From contig NC_091941.1 in assembly GCF_041260155.1 (NCBI RefSeq), positions 24,194,747 through 24,258,746 on the forward strand: a stretch of 64,000 nucleotides of DNA, written 5' to 3'. This stretch comes from Ptychodera flava. Taxonomy: Eukaryota; Hemichordata; Enteropneusta; Ptychoderidae. This document shows positions 20,526 to 31,369 of the stretch, one piece after another; the stretch's first letter is position 1, and each line of letters starts with the position of its first letter. A model generated the notes under the pieces. That model made no database searches. It saw only the letters and a program-made list of their open reading frames with translations, and had not been told where the DNA came from. A program made the position numbers and the translations under genes.

Positions 20526-22762
20526 GGGACTGGACATAAATTACAGGGGGGGTGGGCCGGTGTTTTTCGAAAAAACGCTGCGTAAAAAATAGTGACCCTT
20601 CAAAAGTTCATGCACAAAAATTAGTGACCCTCCCCCTTATCCGTGCATGAAAATAAGTGACCCTCCCCTGTTACTCAATACCCCCAAAAAAACCGCAATG
20701 TGTTAAAGACCCCCTTCTGACTTGCTATATTTTTTAAGTCGCCCTCCCGAAAGGAAGGCAAAATTGGCCGATATAACGCGTTGTCCAAAAAATATCAAAT
20801 CATATGTGTGTGATAATTCATGTAAATGTACTTTGCTTGAAGTGGCAGGTAAAAAGTGCATGCCTGTACAAAAAATGTAATTTTTAGATTTTATCGATAA
20901 TGTTGATTTACTATACATGTAGTCGACTATAAGAAAACTACAAACGTGTATTTGCCAGTATAAAACTAGCTATATCTGTTCATATACAGATGTTTAATAA
21001 CTGATATAGATATACTTGATTAGCATGGGTTGTTTACATGGGAGTCTATGACAAAACTATACATGGGTGTCTATGACAAAACTGTCAAAAAATTTTCAGA
21101 GTTAAAAATTTGCACTATTTGTGCATATATGGACCCTGAATAATTGACATAATTGTGCTTGATTAGAAGAGGGTGGTAAAATATGCATCTGTGTACAATA
21201 ACTTTGTTTTTGGAATTTCGCATAAAATGTTGATCCACTATACATGGGAGTCTATGACAAAACTGTAAAAAAAAATTTTCAGAATTAAAAATATGCACTA
21301 TTTGTGTATATATGACCCTGAATAATTGACATAATTGTGCTTGATTAGAAGAGGGTGGTAACACGTGCATCTGTGTACAATAACTTTGTTTTTGGAATTT
21401 CGCATGAAATGTGGATCCTTTATACATTGTAGTCTATGAAGAAACTATGAATAATTTTTTTAAATACAAAACTTGGCAAATCTGTGTATTTATGTATGCT
21501 TGATTATTGATATTTATGTTCTTGATTAGACTAGAGTGGTTACAAGTCCATGTGTGTGCAAGAAATTTGATTTTGGAATTTCACCGAAATGTTGATTCAC
21601 TATACATGGCAGTCTGTGGTGAAACCCTATGAATAATTTTTTTCCAATACAAAATAGGTAAATCTGTGCATTTTGTACACTCAATTATTGGTACTAATGT
21701 TCATGATTAGACTAGAGTGGTTTCAAGTCAATGGTTGTGCAAGAAATTTGATTTTGGCATATCACTTAAATGTCGATTCACTATACATGGCAGTCTATGA
21801 TGAAACTATGAATAATTTTTTTCCAATACAAAAATAGGAAAATCTGTGCATTTATGTACACTTGATTATTGGTATTAATGTTCATGATTAGACCAGAGTA
21901 GTTTCAAGTCAATGGGTGTGCAAGAAATTTGATTTTGGAATTTCACTGAAATGTCCATTCACTATACATGGCAGTCTATGATGAAACTATGAATAATTTT
22001 TTTCCAATACAAAACTTGGTAAACCTGTGCATTTATGTACACCTAATTATTAATATTAATATTCATGATTAGACTAGAATGATTTCAAGTCAATGGTTGT
22101 GCAAGAAATTTGATTTTGGAATTTCACCAAAATGTTGATTCACTTTACATTGTAGGCTATGAGGAAACTACAAATAACTCATGGGTTATCTGATCCTAAA
22201 TTGTTATTCAAAAGTTGTTCGACCTGAAGCTTCCAGTTGTTATTGATGACACTATGCACTATTCTGAACAGTTTGTATTCTGTCAATGTCTTCAAAAATA
22301 AAAATGTACATACAGCGACATGAACGTTTGACACCGACCTATACCCAATGTATTGTCAATGGGAGAATGATGTCAAATAAGTAATCTCCCAAATTGTTAT
22401 TGAAAGAGTCATTATAGGGGACAGTTATGCACAATAGTGTTGAATAAGTAGAAATCATGACAACTTAAATAAATGTGGCTGCTTGGATCATCAATACATT
22501 GTTTATTATACCTGAAATTTGCGCCCGAAGGGCGCGCCGAAAATGGTAATGGCAGAAAATGAAAGTGCCAGGAGGTATTTTTCTTTTTTCAGTATTCCAT
22601 AACGTGCACATGCAATTTCAGCTTTGATGCATGAAAAAAGGTGACCCTCCCCCATAGGCTTGCACAAAATTTTATGACCCTTCAAAAATGCTTGCGCGAA
22701 AAATGGCGACCCACCCCCAAAAAAACACCGGCCCACCCCCCCCTGTATTTGTGTCCAGTCCC
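20526..22762. mobile_element. 2.2-kb TIR element with internal satellite, TTA target duplication
   Basis: Left end GGGACTGGACATAAATTACA and right end in inverse (GTGTCCAGTCCC) are preceded and followed by TTA (20523-20525 and 22763-22765), a 3-bp duplication of the PIF/Harbinger type. The inverted ends reach about 170 bases and carry GTGGGCCGGTGTTTTT and CCCTTCAAAA motifs. Between about 20900 and 22200 lie roughly seven tandem units of about 180 bases, the satellite also present in the SULT-a intron element. No transposase frame exists, so it is non-autonomous. It sits just inside SULT-b intron 1. Confidence 0.75.
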
Positions 22763-22968
22763 TTACATCCATCGTGAAATGTTGTTCAGTAAAGAAATAA
22801 GCCAAATTTGTGCTCCTGTAGTGACATACAAACGCTAAAGTAAAAAATTGGCCGACTAGCGGGAAATACAGTACTCGTTAAAATAAAGAGCAAAGTTAAA
22901 ACAAATACAGTAAAATACTAACCGACCAGCGGGAGATAAAACACTTGCAAAGCAGAGACTAAAAAGCG

Positions 22969-23000
22969 CAGACGTTTCGGGTGCAACCCTTCGTCAGTAC
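22969..23000 (-). ncRNA. Hammerhead-ribozyme-like motif at the Penelope-like terminus
   Basis: On the minus strand the end reads CTGACGA, then a GGGT/ACCC stem with short loop, then GAAACGTC. This fits the hammerhead core CUGANGA...GAAA...GUC, and hammerheads are known in the terminal repeats of Penelope-like elements. One extra A lies between the core and stem II, so activity is doubtful. The inverted copy at 25068-25096 has GAA instead of GAAA. Confidence 0.45.
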
Positions 23001-23049
23001 TAAAAACTCGCTAGGGAAACGTGAAAACACAAGAAAGAAAAACAGCCAA

Positions 23050-24288
23050 TCAAACAAGGGAACGATCAAACGCGTTAAAATATGCATTCATACCGGCTGG
23101 TGCCAGAGTACCGAGTTTAAAAATAGTGGCCTGTTCGAGTTTATGGCGGGTAGAGTCTGTGGTGGAGATTATAGCAGACACTGCCATGTCGGACCGACCG
23201 CGGTGGGGTGGTGTACAAAAATGCTTGGCCACCGGATATGCGAGCTTGTTGTCGGTCACAGTGCGAAGATGTTCAGCAAAGCGATCGCCTAGGCGACGCT
23301 TTGTTTCGCCAATATATAGCATGCTGCAGCGTCTGCATTTGATGCAATAGATGATATTAGCCGACGTGCATGTGAACACGCCAGAAACATTAACTCTTCC
23401 ACGCGGGCCCTGAATGAAATTGGTTGTAAAAGTATGCGGGCAGGTGTTACATACTCGACGGCCACATGATGATGTTCCAGTAGCGCAATCGTGATTAGGT
23501 AAACTGGAACGCACCAGCCGGTCTTTGATGTTCGTGTCACGTCGAAATGCCATGATGGGAGGTACAGAAAAAATATTCTGTGTGTTGGGGGAGTTGGTTA
23601 AGATGGAAAACTCCTCAAAGATGATTTTACGGATTCTATGATTAAAAGGATGGTATGTTAATACAAGAGGAATGCGATCGCATTGAGAACGGGTAGTTGA
23701 CTTTAACGCATCCTCCTGTGTTAGTGGTTCAACGCGCTCTTTGGCTTTGTCCACTACAGAGCGGGGATAACCCCGAGCCGAGAACCAAGTGCTAATAGTG
23801 TCAAGCTGCTGCTCAAAATCCTTTTGGTCAGAGCAAATGCGCCGAGCGCGTAGAAACTGTGAAAATGGAATGGATTCCTTGCACCGACGGGGGTGAGATG
23901 AGCTGTATAGAACATATGCATGAGAGTCTGTGGATTTATAATGTATGGAGGTAGACAGCGAGTCCTCATTGATATAAACTGATATGTCAAGAAATGCAAC
24001 CGATATGTCTGAAATAGTGGAAGTAAATTCCAGTGCGGGGTGAAAATGTGAAACGAAATCAATAAAATTATCCAATTCTGTGCGTGAACAAGATGCTGCA
24101 CCAAAGCAGTCATCAATATACCGTTTAAAGAGCTCGGGAATGTGACCGGTATATGTTTGTATTATCTGTTTTTCGATGTAACCAACGAATAAACAAGCGT
24201 AAGAAGGTCCCATGCGTGTACCCATGGCAACACCGCGAACTTGTGTGTAGAATTCACTATTAAAGGTGAAGCAATTTAAAGTTAACAC
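23050..24288 (-). CDS. Penelope-like reverse transcriptase C-terminal half with GIY-YIG endonuclease
   Basis: An open frame of 412 codons. Residues about 15-35 are RGVAMGTRMGPSYAC (template/primer grip region), RYIDD with the two catalytic Asp is near 60, a thumb and connecting region follows, and the C-terminal third has a Cys-rich patch (CGRRVCNTCPHTF), IIYCIKCRRCSMLYIGETKR and RFAEHLRTV, the GIY-YIG nuclease with Cys pair. The protein would reverse transcribe its own RNA in the nucleus. The first RT motifs lie upstream in other frames (to about 24790), so this copy alone does not code a full enzyme. The Met chosen by the open frame is not a real start. Confidence 0.85.
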   Translation of the reverse strand: MLTLNCFTFNSEFYTQVRGVAMGTRMGPSYACLFVGYIEKQIIQTYTGHIPELFKRYIDDCFGAASCSRTELDNFIDFVSHFHPALEFTSTISDISVAFLDISVYINEDSLSTSIHYKSTDSHAYVLYSSSHPRRCKESIPFSQFLRARRICSDQKDFEQQLDTISTWFSARGYPRSVVDKAKERVEPLTQEDALKSTTRSQCDRIPLVLTYHPFNHRIRKIIFEEFSILTNSPNTQNIFSVPPIMAFRRDTNIKDRLVRSSLPNHDCATGTSSCGRRVCNTCPHTFTTNFIQGPRGRVNVSGVFTCTSANIIYCIKCRRCSMLYIGETKRRLGDRFAEHLRTVTDNKLAYPVAKHFCTPPHRGRSDMAVSAIISTTDSTRHKLEQATIFKLGTLAPAGMNAYFNAFDRSLV

Positions 24289-25540
24289 TAATTCAGCTAA
24301 GCGAATTAAAACGTTTGTGGGGGATCCATGACGTCGCGTCGGTCAAGAAAATATGCGAGGGCCTGGAGACCATCCTTATGAGGGATGGAAGTATAGAGAG
24401 CCTTAACATCAAGTGTGAATATATATCTATGGGTACCCGTAAACTTAAAGCTGTTGAAGATCTTGATGGCATGAGATGTGTCTTTGACAAAAGAGGGGAG
24501 TGTATTAACGATGCCGGCAAAAATATTGTCGAGGAATGTTGAGATGAGTTCGGTAGGGCAAACAAGCAGAGACAATGGGGCGGCCAGGATTACCGGTTTT
24601 ATGGATTTTGGGTAATAAGTAAAAAACGAGACGTGCGTGGATGTGAGATGATCAATGATTTTGCATTGTCGGGCAGAAGTTTATCATGAACTAGGTCACT
24701 GACAGTACGTTTGACAATATTATCATGATGTCGGTGTCGAGATGTTTATAGAAGGATGTGTCAGAAAGTTGCCTTTGCGCCTCAGCAATGTATAAATCTT
24801 TACGCACTGTGACCGACAACAAGCTCGCATATCCGGTGGCCAAGCATTTTTGTACACCACCCCACGCGGTCGGTCCGACATGGCAGTGTCTGCTACAATC
24901 TCCCACAGACTCTACCCGCCATAAACTCGAACAGGCCACTATTTTTAAACTCGGTACTCTGGCACCAGCCGGTATGAATGCATATTTTAACGCGTTTGAT
25001 CGTTCCCTTGTTTGATTGGCTGTTTTTCTTTCTTGTGTTTTCACGTTTCCCTAGCGAGTTTTTAGTACTGACGAAGGGTTGCACCCGAACGTCTGCGCTT
25101 TTTAGTCTCTGCTTTGCAAGTGTTTTATCTCCCGCTGGTCGGTTAGTATTTTACTGTATTTGTTTTAACTTTGCTCTTTATTTAACGAGTACTGTATTTC
25201 CCGCTAGTCGGCCAATTTTTTTCTGTATTCCTTCACACTTGCTGCAGTTTTATCTCTCTTTTTGAGGTCATTTGTAATTTTTACAAACGCTAAATATTGC
25301 CCGATCGAGTTGGATTGCCGCGCGGGTTTGTTGACAATTTGTAGGCTGTGCACGTGATCGAGAACGCCGATATTGATGACATCATCGAGCCTGCAACATT
25401 CCTGGGGCCATGCGTGCATGACACGCCACAGTGCCTGGGTAATCGCCCATGGTCGCCGGCTGAATGACCTGCGAATGGTTTTATTAGCTCCCATAGCCAT
25501 ATGTATATATGGCAATGGAAGCTATTCTTATAGGCTAGGA

Positions 25541-25622
25541 AAATGTCTGTATGTATGTATGTCTGTATGTCTGTATGTCTGTATGTCTGTGTGTCTGTAT
25601 GTCTGTATGTCTGTATGTCTGT
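25541..25622. repeat. (GTCTGTAT)n microsatellite
   Basis: About ten units of GTCTGTAT and close variants. The open frames on both strands here are by-products of the repeat. Confidence 0.95.
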
Positions 25623-25629
25623 CCGTCAA

Positions 25630-26250
25630 CATCAAAACTCCAAAACAACGCTGTACATTTCATCTTGATATTTGGTGTGTACATGGATGATGGGCTGTAG
25701 ATGAGATTTTGTTCAAATGAAGTTGTCATTGCCAAAAATATGCAAATTAAGTGAAAAAAATGTAAAAACAGTCAAAATTAAAAAACTCAATAACCACTGA
25801 GCAGATTACATAAAAATTAGCATGTAAGTACTTTGGGCTGACATGAAATGATTGTGCGCATCTTGGGTCATATCTTGGACTTGCTATTTTCATGAATTTT
25901 TTTGTAATTTTCTCCCATTTTTGGTCAAAAAATCTCCTGCTCTGAAACCACAAGTCCGATTGATTTGAAACTTGGTATGGAAGTGCATAGGAGTGACCTT
26001 TCCCAAATTTGGGCAAATCGTGGTGAAATTTGCATATTTTTAGTTTACACGTCCATAGACTCCCATGTATAAGGCAGATCTCCATAGACTCCCATGTATA
26101 AGGCCACAAAAAATAAAAATTTAGTTTCTCATCGTATTCATATTGCAAAAAGGATGCAGTGACACAATTTTTAGTCCCCACAGATGAAGTCCAGTGAGCT
26201 TATAGATTGGGTCATGTCCGTCTGTTCGTCCATCCGTGAGTCCATCCGTT
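25630..26250. repeat. AT-rich repeat-like leader of the satellite array
   Basis: Contains two close copies of CCATAGACTCCCATGTATAA (26053 and 26082), a core resembling the ATACATGGGAGTCTATGA of the 182-bp satellite in inverse, and then a GTCCATCCGT-rich stretch that leads into the 226-bp array. The 144-codon minus frame (25747-26181) shows no domain and I do not call it. Confidence 0.4.
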
Positions 26251-26385
26251 CCCGCAGATATCTCAGATATTTTGACAAAATGTCATGTGACCTTGATGAC
26301 CTTTGATCTCAAATAACATATTTGTCCATAACTCAGTAACCACAAGTGCTACCACCCTTCATATATGGTATGATGGGACAGCTTT

Positions 26386-26922
26386 GCAGTGTTGAATCTA
26401 GAGCGCGACATCGCGGGATTGACGCGTTTCAGCACATGGTGTCGGCCATTTTCCAAACTTGATTAGGACAAAGCGTCATCACTCTAGACTCCCTAGGTTA
26501 CCCTTTTATGTCTATGGGAACTTACTGCTGCAGAGATCGAGACTACTTAGTCATTAAAAAAAGTCCTGCTCTATCAATGAGAGCTGTGAAATGACAAATG
26601 ACTTACTTTTCTCACTGTGGGGAAATTGTCACTTGTATTTTTGCATAATACTGAAAGAATTATCTCTTGAGACTAACAGAATGTGCTGCATCTTTTCTAT
26701 GAATTGAGTGAATTTGTGATACTTTATTCAAAACAATTATATTCTTGAATAGATGTACAAAGACTTCATAGACTTATTTTAAATAAATGCTAATTTAATA
26801 TGCAGATTAATATGCAAATTTGCTGCCAAAAAATTGTCCCCCAAATTTTGAAAATGTCCCCCAAAATTTAAGGCAGTGGGCCCAAATGTCCCCCAATCCT
26901 AAGATCCTAGATTCAACACTGC
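26386..26922. mobile_element. 537-bp MITE inserted in the first satellite unit
   Basis: Ends are a perfect 16-bp inverted repeat, GCAGTGTTGAATCTAG and its inverse. It interrupts the satellite between GGGACAGCTT and TTATGACGCC, which are adjacent in other units. The exact target duplication is blurred by an indel; a short one is likely. It has no coding frame. A related end, GCAGTGTTGAATCGAG, is at 33084. Confidence 0.85.
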
Positions 26923-27063
26923 TTATGACGCCACATATTGTACCTCATTAATTATGCACATATCTAATTTTGAGCGAGCCAATAGAGCTAGAGGTCTGAT
27001 TTTTGGTATATAGGGATAACTTAGCAATACAATTTTTTTTGACAAAATGTCACGTGACCTCGG

Positions 27064-28648
27064 TGACCTTTGACCTCAAATATACATATTTGTCCATAAC
27101 TCAGTAACCACAAGTGCTACAGCCTTCATGTATGGTATGATGGGACACCTCATGACGCCACATATTGTACCTCATTAATTATGTGCATATCTAATTTTGA
27201 GCGAGCCAATAGAGCTAGAGGTCTGATTTTTGGTATATAGGGATAACTTAGCAAAACAATTTTTTTGACAAAATGTCACGTGACCTCGGTGACCTTTGAC
27301 CTCAAATATACATATTTGTCCATAACTCAGTAACCACAAGTGCTACACCCTTCATGTATGGTATGATGGGACACCTGATGACGCCACATATTGTACCTCA
27401 TTAATTATGCACATATCTAATTTTGAGCGAGCCAATAGAGCTAGAGGTCTGATTTTTGGTATATAGGGATAACTTAGCAAAACAATTTTTTTGACAAAAT
27501 GTCACGTGACCTCGGTGACCTTTGACCTCAAATATACATATTTGTCCATAACTCAGTAACCACAAGTGCTACAGCCTTCATGTATGGTATGATGGGACAC
27601 CTTATGACGCCACATATTGTACCTCATTAATTATGCGCATATCTAATTTTGAGCTAGCCAATAGAGCTAGAGGTCTGATTTTTGGTATATAGGGATAACT
27701 TAGCAATACAATTTTTTTGACAAAATGTCACGTGACCTCGGTGACCTTTGACCTCAAATATACATATTTGTCCATAACTCAGTAACCACAAGTGCTACAG
27801 CCTTCATGTATGGTATGATGGGACACCTTATGACGCCACATATTGTACCTCATTACTTATGCGCATATCTAATTTTGAGCGAGCCAATAGAGCTAGAGGT
27901 CTGATTTTTGGTATATAGGGATAACTTAGCAATACAATTTTTTTGACAAAATGTCACGTGACCTCGGTGACCTTTGACCTCAAATATACATATTTGTCCA
28001 TAACTCAGTAACCACAAGTGCTACAGCCTTCATGTATGGTATGATGGGACACCTTATGACGCCACATATTGTACCTCATTAATTATGTACACATCTAATT
28101 TTGAGCGAGCCAATAGAGCTAGAGGTCTGATTTTTGGTATATAGGGATAACTTAGCAAAACAATTTTTTTGACAAAATTGTCACGTGACCTCGGTGACCT
28201 TTGACCTCAAATATACATATTTGTCCATAACTCAGTAACCACAAGTGCTACACCCTTCATGTTTGGTATGATTGGACACCTTATGACGCCACATACTGTA
28301 CCTCATTAATTATGCGCATATCTCATTCTGAGCGAGCCAATAGAGCTGGATGTCTGATTTAGGGATAACTATAGGAGAGAAATTTTTTGACCAAATGTCA
28401 TGTGACCTCGATGACCTTTTACCTAAAATATATGTTTATGTCAATAAATAAGTAACCACAAGTGCTATGTCCTTTGTATTTAGTAGGATGGGAGACCTTA
28501 TGACAACACACGCTTTACCTCATTAATTATGTACACATCTAATTCTGGGCAAGCGAATAGAGCTAGAGATCTGATTTTTTGGCATATAGGGATTAATTAG
28601 CAATATTTTTTTTTCAAAATGTCATGTGACCTCGATGACCTTTGACCT
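27064..28648 (-). promoter_or_regulatory. Array of perfect DR1 nuclear-receptor sites in the satellite
   Basis: TGACCTTTGACCT (inverse of AGGTCAAAGGTCA) occurs at 27064, 27290, 27516, 27742, 27968, 28195 and 28636. In six of them it is preceded 10-11 bases earlier by CACGTGACC, an E-box and extra half site. The site is kept even in the diverged unit at 28636, whereas surrounding sequence has changed. Whether it binds any receptor is unknown. Confidence 0.45.
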
Positions 28649-28829
28649 TGATTATACATATATATGCATATTTCAGTAACCACAAGTTCTATACCCTCCA
28701 ATTTTGATAGGATATTAGACCTTAAGATGTCACATCTTGTACCTCATTTATAATGCGCATATGTATTTCTTGGCTGGCCAATACTGCTAGAGGTCTGATC
28801 TTTTTTCCCGATTTAGAACCATAACTTAG

Positions 28830-30240
28830 ACATGCCTCATGTGTTTCAAATTGGGAACAACGACATAGACCTATGTGCCCATAGATCTCAACATATACAC
28901 TCCAGTGATACTTCTTATGACCACATTTTCCTGCCCCATCAAGACTAATACTCCTGTTACAAGTGGGGACTATGTCATTGTAAATGACTTGTTGAGTTAA
29001 TGGTTGTATCACAGTATTCGATATATCTAATTCTGTATTTTTTCCATTTTATATTCTGAATAATTACATTAAACATATTTCACTGTCTCCAGTACATTTC
29101 ATTTTAAGTATTTTCACTTCATGCACTTTATCCCTTTCACACATGTTCAAATATCTGACCAGAGAACAAACACTAAATAGTCCAGGATGGGAGCTACAGT
29201 GTCATTGACGCTATTTTTTTGTTCTTCTCCGTTCAAATACGTACTGCTACTGTGTTTCAGAGGATACAGAACTTCGGCAGAGGAGGCTAACATTCTACTC
29301 TAGTACCGTGTGCGTTATACGGCGGATTATTCAAACTGCAGGCGGCAGTGCACCGATGCGCACCCTGCAGTTGGTCACTCAGAACTCCGGGTACCGATGT
29401 AAAATCAAGACGACACTATATACACTTGGCTCACTTCTGTAGGCAAATAGCTATCAAAATTGAGTAACTTGAAGTAATAAATTTCAGCTGATAATAAATT
29501 TCAGCTGATTGTCGCTTTAGCGGCAAGGTGATTGCGAAATCGAAGCAACATAGTTTGGCAATGTATGGTAGGCTGTCGAATGCAGTGAACGCGATGGCCT
29601 TTGGCAGCAAGTAAGGGAACCGTATTTACGACCTGGGGGTGATTCAAAAATTGAAAGTTTTAAGGGGGTGCTCAAAATGTTTTTTCTTTGTCTTACTCTG
29701 TCTTCAATTACATAATGATTAGTTGATTATATATATTTTACTCTGATACATATTAAATAAAAAGAAAATACTCTAACAGTACAAATAAATATCAACTAGA
29801 TGAAGCAAGGCAAAAAACTACAAGTAGCTGCTACTACTAGCAATACTTATTATGAAAGAGAAGATAGTGACGATGAGAATGATATCGTTGTTCATGTACG
29901 CAATGGCACCAGCGACATTAAAGATGAGGATCAACAGTGGTGATGATGATGTCACACAGTAGTTTTCTGCAGTCGTTACCAGGGTTGGAAGGAGAGGCTG
30001 GGTCATGGAGAAATGTTCTCGACAGATACCACTATAAGTGCACAGGATCTAGGACAAAATTGAACTGTTGTGAATTCATCCTTTATATTATCATAGAAAT
30101 GTATATTTTATTTGACTTGAGTTCAACAACCATTTGGACATTTAACCATACCATAATGACATGCTACCCATCCAAATTTAACAATACTATATGGTCGGAT
30201 ACTGCTTATTAGGTGAGCTTTTATATCTACATATTGTTAC
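28830..30240. other. Intronic or intergenic, no gene seen
   Basis: AT-rich sequence without conserved frames. A duplicated TAATAAATTTCAGCTGAT is at 29476-29509. Confidence 0.4.
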
Positions 30241-30244
30241 ATGG

Positions 30245-30375
30245 GCTCAGGTAAGCCAAACTTTCTGTTAGAGAGGGGGTTACTCAAAGTCATCATGGTT
30301 GGCTGGGGTGCGACTCAAAATTTCGGAGTTTCTAATGTAATTCCTCCGACCCCCAGATCGTAAATAATGACAGCT
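30245..30375. repeat. Dispersed repeat, second copy of 19890-20030
   Basis: Shares GGGGTTACTCAAAG, AAAATTTCGGAGTTTC and CGTAAATAATGACAGCTCCC with the earlier copy in the same orientation. Confidence 0.65.
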
Positions 30376-30870
30376 CCCTAAACAGCTGTGAACGCCTGAG
30401 TCAGAACGATCGGGACCAGTATACGCACTGCTGTATCTCAGCGAAAATTTAGAAAAAAACAGTGGAGCTACTGCTAAGAAATTTACAGACTCTTGGCTCT
30501 TGATGCAGCAGTTACTGAGCTTTTATACTGGTAAAAAGGCATTCTGAATACAGCAGTAAATTTCCTCCCAAACGAGAAAGGATAACACGCGGGCATTCTG
30601 CAATGGACGCTGTCAATTTTACCTTGCTGCATGCCCCACACCAATCTCGGCCCGAGCCTAGTAGTAGCCGGCCAAACACACAAAAACAACGTCGCAGTGT
30701 AAAATCCGTAGGTCAGAACCGTTGATCATAAATTTTCAGAACCAGTGATGTTTAAAAGTTTTGTATTGATCACTTCATTTAGGTTTATGTGAATGACTTC
30801 TCATCGAGCTGCGTCTATAATTGTCCCGGGCATTGTCCATGCAAATTTGGGGCCTGCCTTAGCTCCCTCC

Positions 30871-31369
30871 CACAGTTACGAGTGGAGTGATACGTACCGG
30901 CCGCCGCGTACTTAGCCCTGCGTACAGGTCTGTGTGTTCCCGGCGTTATACGGCCTCCACCACAGCCCTGCAAGGGTCCATAGAGATAACTGGCGAGATT
31001 CAAAATGGCGATCTCCATGGGTAAACAACTCGTCGAGTACGTTATGTTTCAGAAAACGAGCGGTTTTGGACGTTAGGAGAAGTTAATCGCGTCTTTTCTG
31101 GGGTCGGTTAGGAGGTAAAGGTAGGCAGGGAAAGGATTTTGCCCCGATAGAGCAGAATTCGGCCATAAAGACAGTCTTTTCGTTGCGGTCCGGATCTGGA
31201 CCGCATTGTCGCCAGTCATCTCCATGAACGTTGCAGGGCTGTGGTGAGGCCGTATAACGCCGGGAACACACAGACCAGTACGCAGGGCTACCGCGTACTA
31301 TGCATATAAGAAGGGGTATGCATAGTACGCGGCGGCCGGTACGTATCATCACTCCACTCGTAACTGTGG
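30871..31369. mobile_element. Foldback element with GC-rich arms
   Basis: CACAGTTACGAGTGGAGTGA at 30871 is matched in inverse up to 31369, and the pairing continues through CGTACCGGCCGCCGCGTAC, TCTGTGTGTTCCCGGCG and CCACAGCCCTGCAA to about 30973 and 31231. The right arm holds an additional 40-base hairpin (31290-31334) with CGCGTACTATGCATA arms. No coding frame is credible. Confidence 0.75.

Larger units (their letters stand above)
22848..25235 (-). mobile_element. Penelope-like retroelement, two 5'-truncated copies head to head
   Basis: A minus-strand copy runs from about 24795 down to 22848 and a shorter plus-strand copy from about 24797 to 25235. Their 3' parts form an inverted repeat of about 400 bases (CCGACTAGCGGGAAATACAG outermost). 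The minus copy carries reverse transcriptase motifs: FYLLPKIHKTGNPGRPIVS, LDVKALYTSIPH, VAMGTRMGPSYA and YIDD, then a linker and GIY-YIG region. Inverted partial copies of this sort are typical of Penelope-like elements. Its reading frame is not continuous in the amino-terminal half. It lies in the DNA unique to SULT-b intron 1. Confidence 0.85.
26255..28820. repeat. 226-bp tandem satellite, about nine units
   Basis: The spacing of the GACGCCACATATTGTACCTC motif is 227, 226, 226, 226, 226 and 227 bases for the central units (26927 to 28285), which are about 97% alike; the first unit and the last two are more diverged. Each unit contains GTCACGTGACCTCGGTGACC and TTTGACCTC, TCCATAACTCAGTAACCACA, and GAGCGAGCCAATAGAGCTAG. 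The first unit is split by the MITE at 26386-26922. No coding frame spans a unit. Confidence 0.95.

Noticed and set aside
22506-22838. 99- and 65-codon frames at the end of the 20526-22762 element
   Set aside because: They run through the G-rich TIR and are not kept in other copies of the element.
24691-25084. Minus-strand frame over the plus-strand Penelope-like copy
   Set aside because: Mostly antisense to the inverted copy, joined to a short true RT piece near 24.7 kb only by the head-to-head junction.
25373-25735. Open frames on both strands over the GTCTGTAT repeat
   Set aside because: A repeat of length 8 gives long frames by chance; no other support.
25747-26181. 144-codon minus frame in the satellite leader
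   Set aside because: AT-rich, no motif, and overlaps duplicated ACTCCCATGTATAAGG repeats.
28830-29040. Search for tRNA or snRNA genes in gene-free stretches
   Set aside because: No cloverleaf with A and B boxes or other RNA signature could be recognised by eye here or elsewhere in the window.
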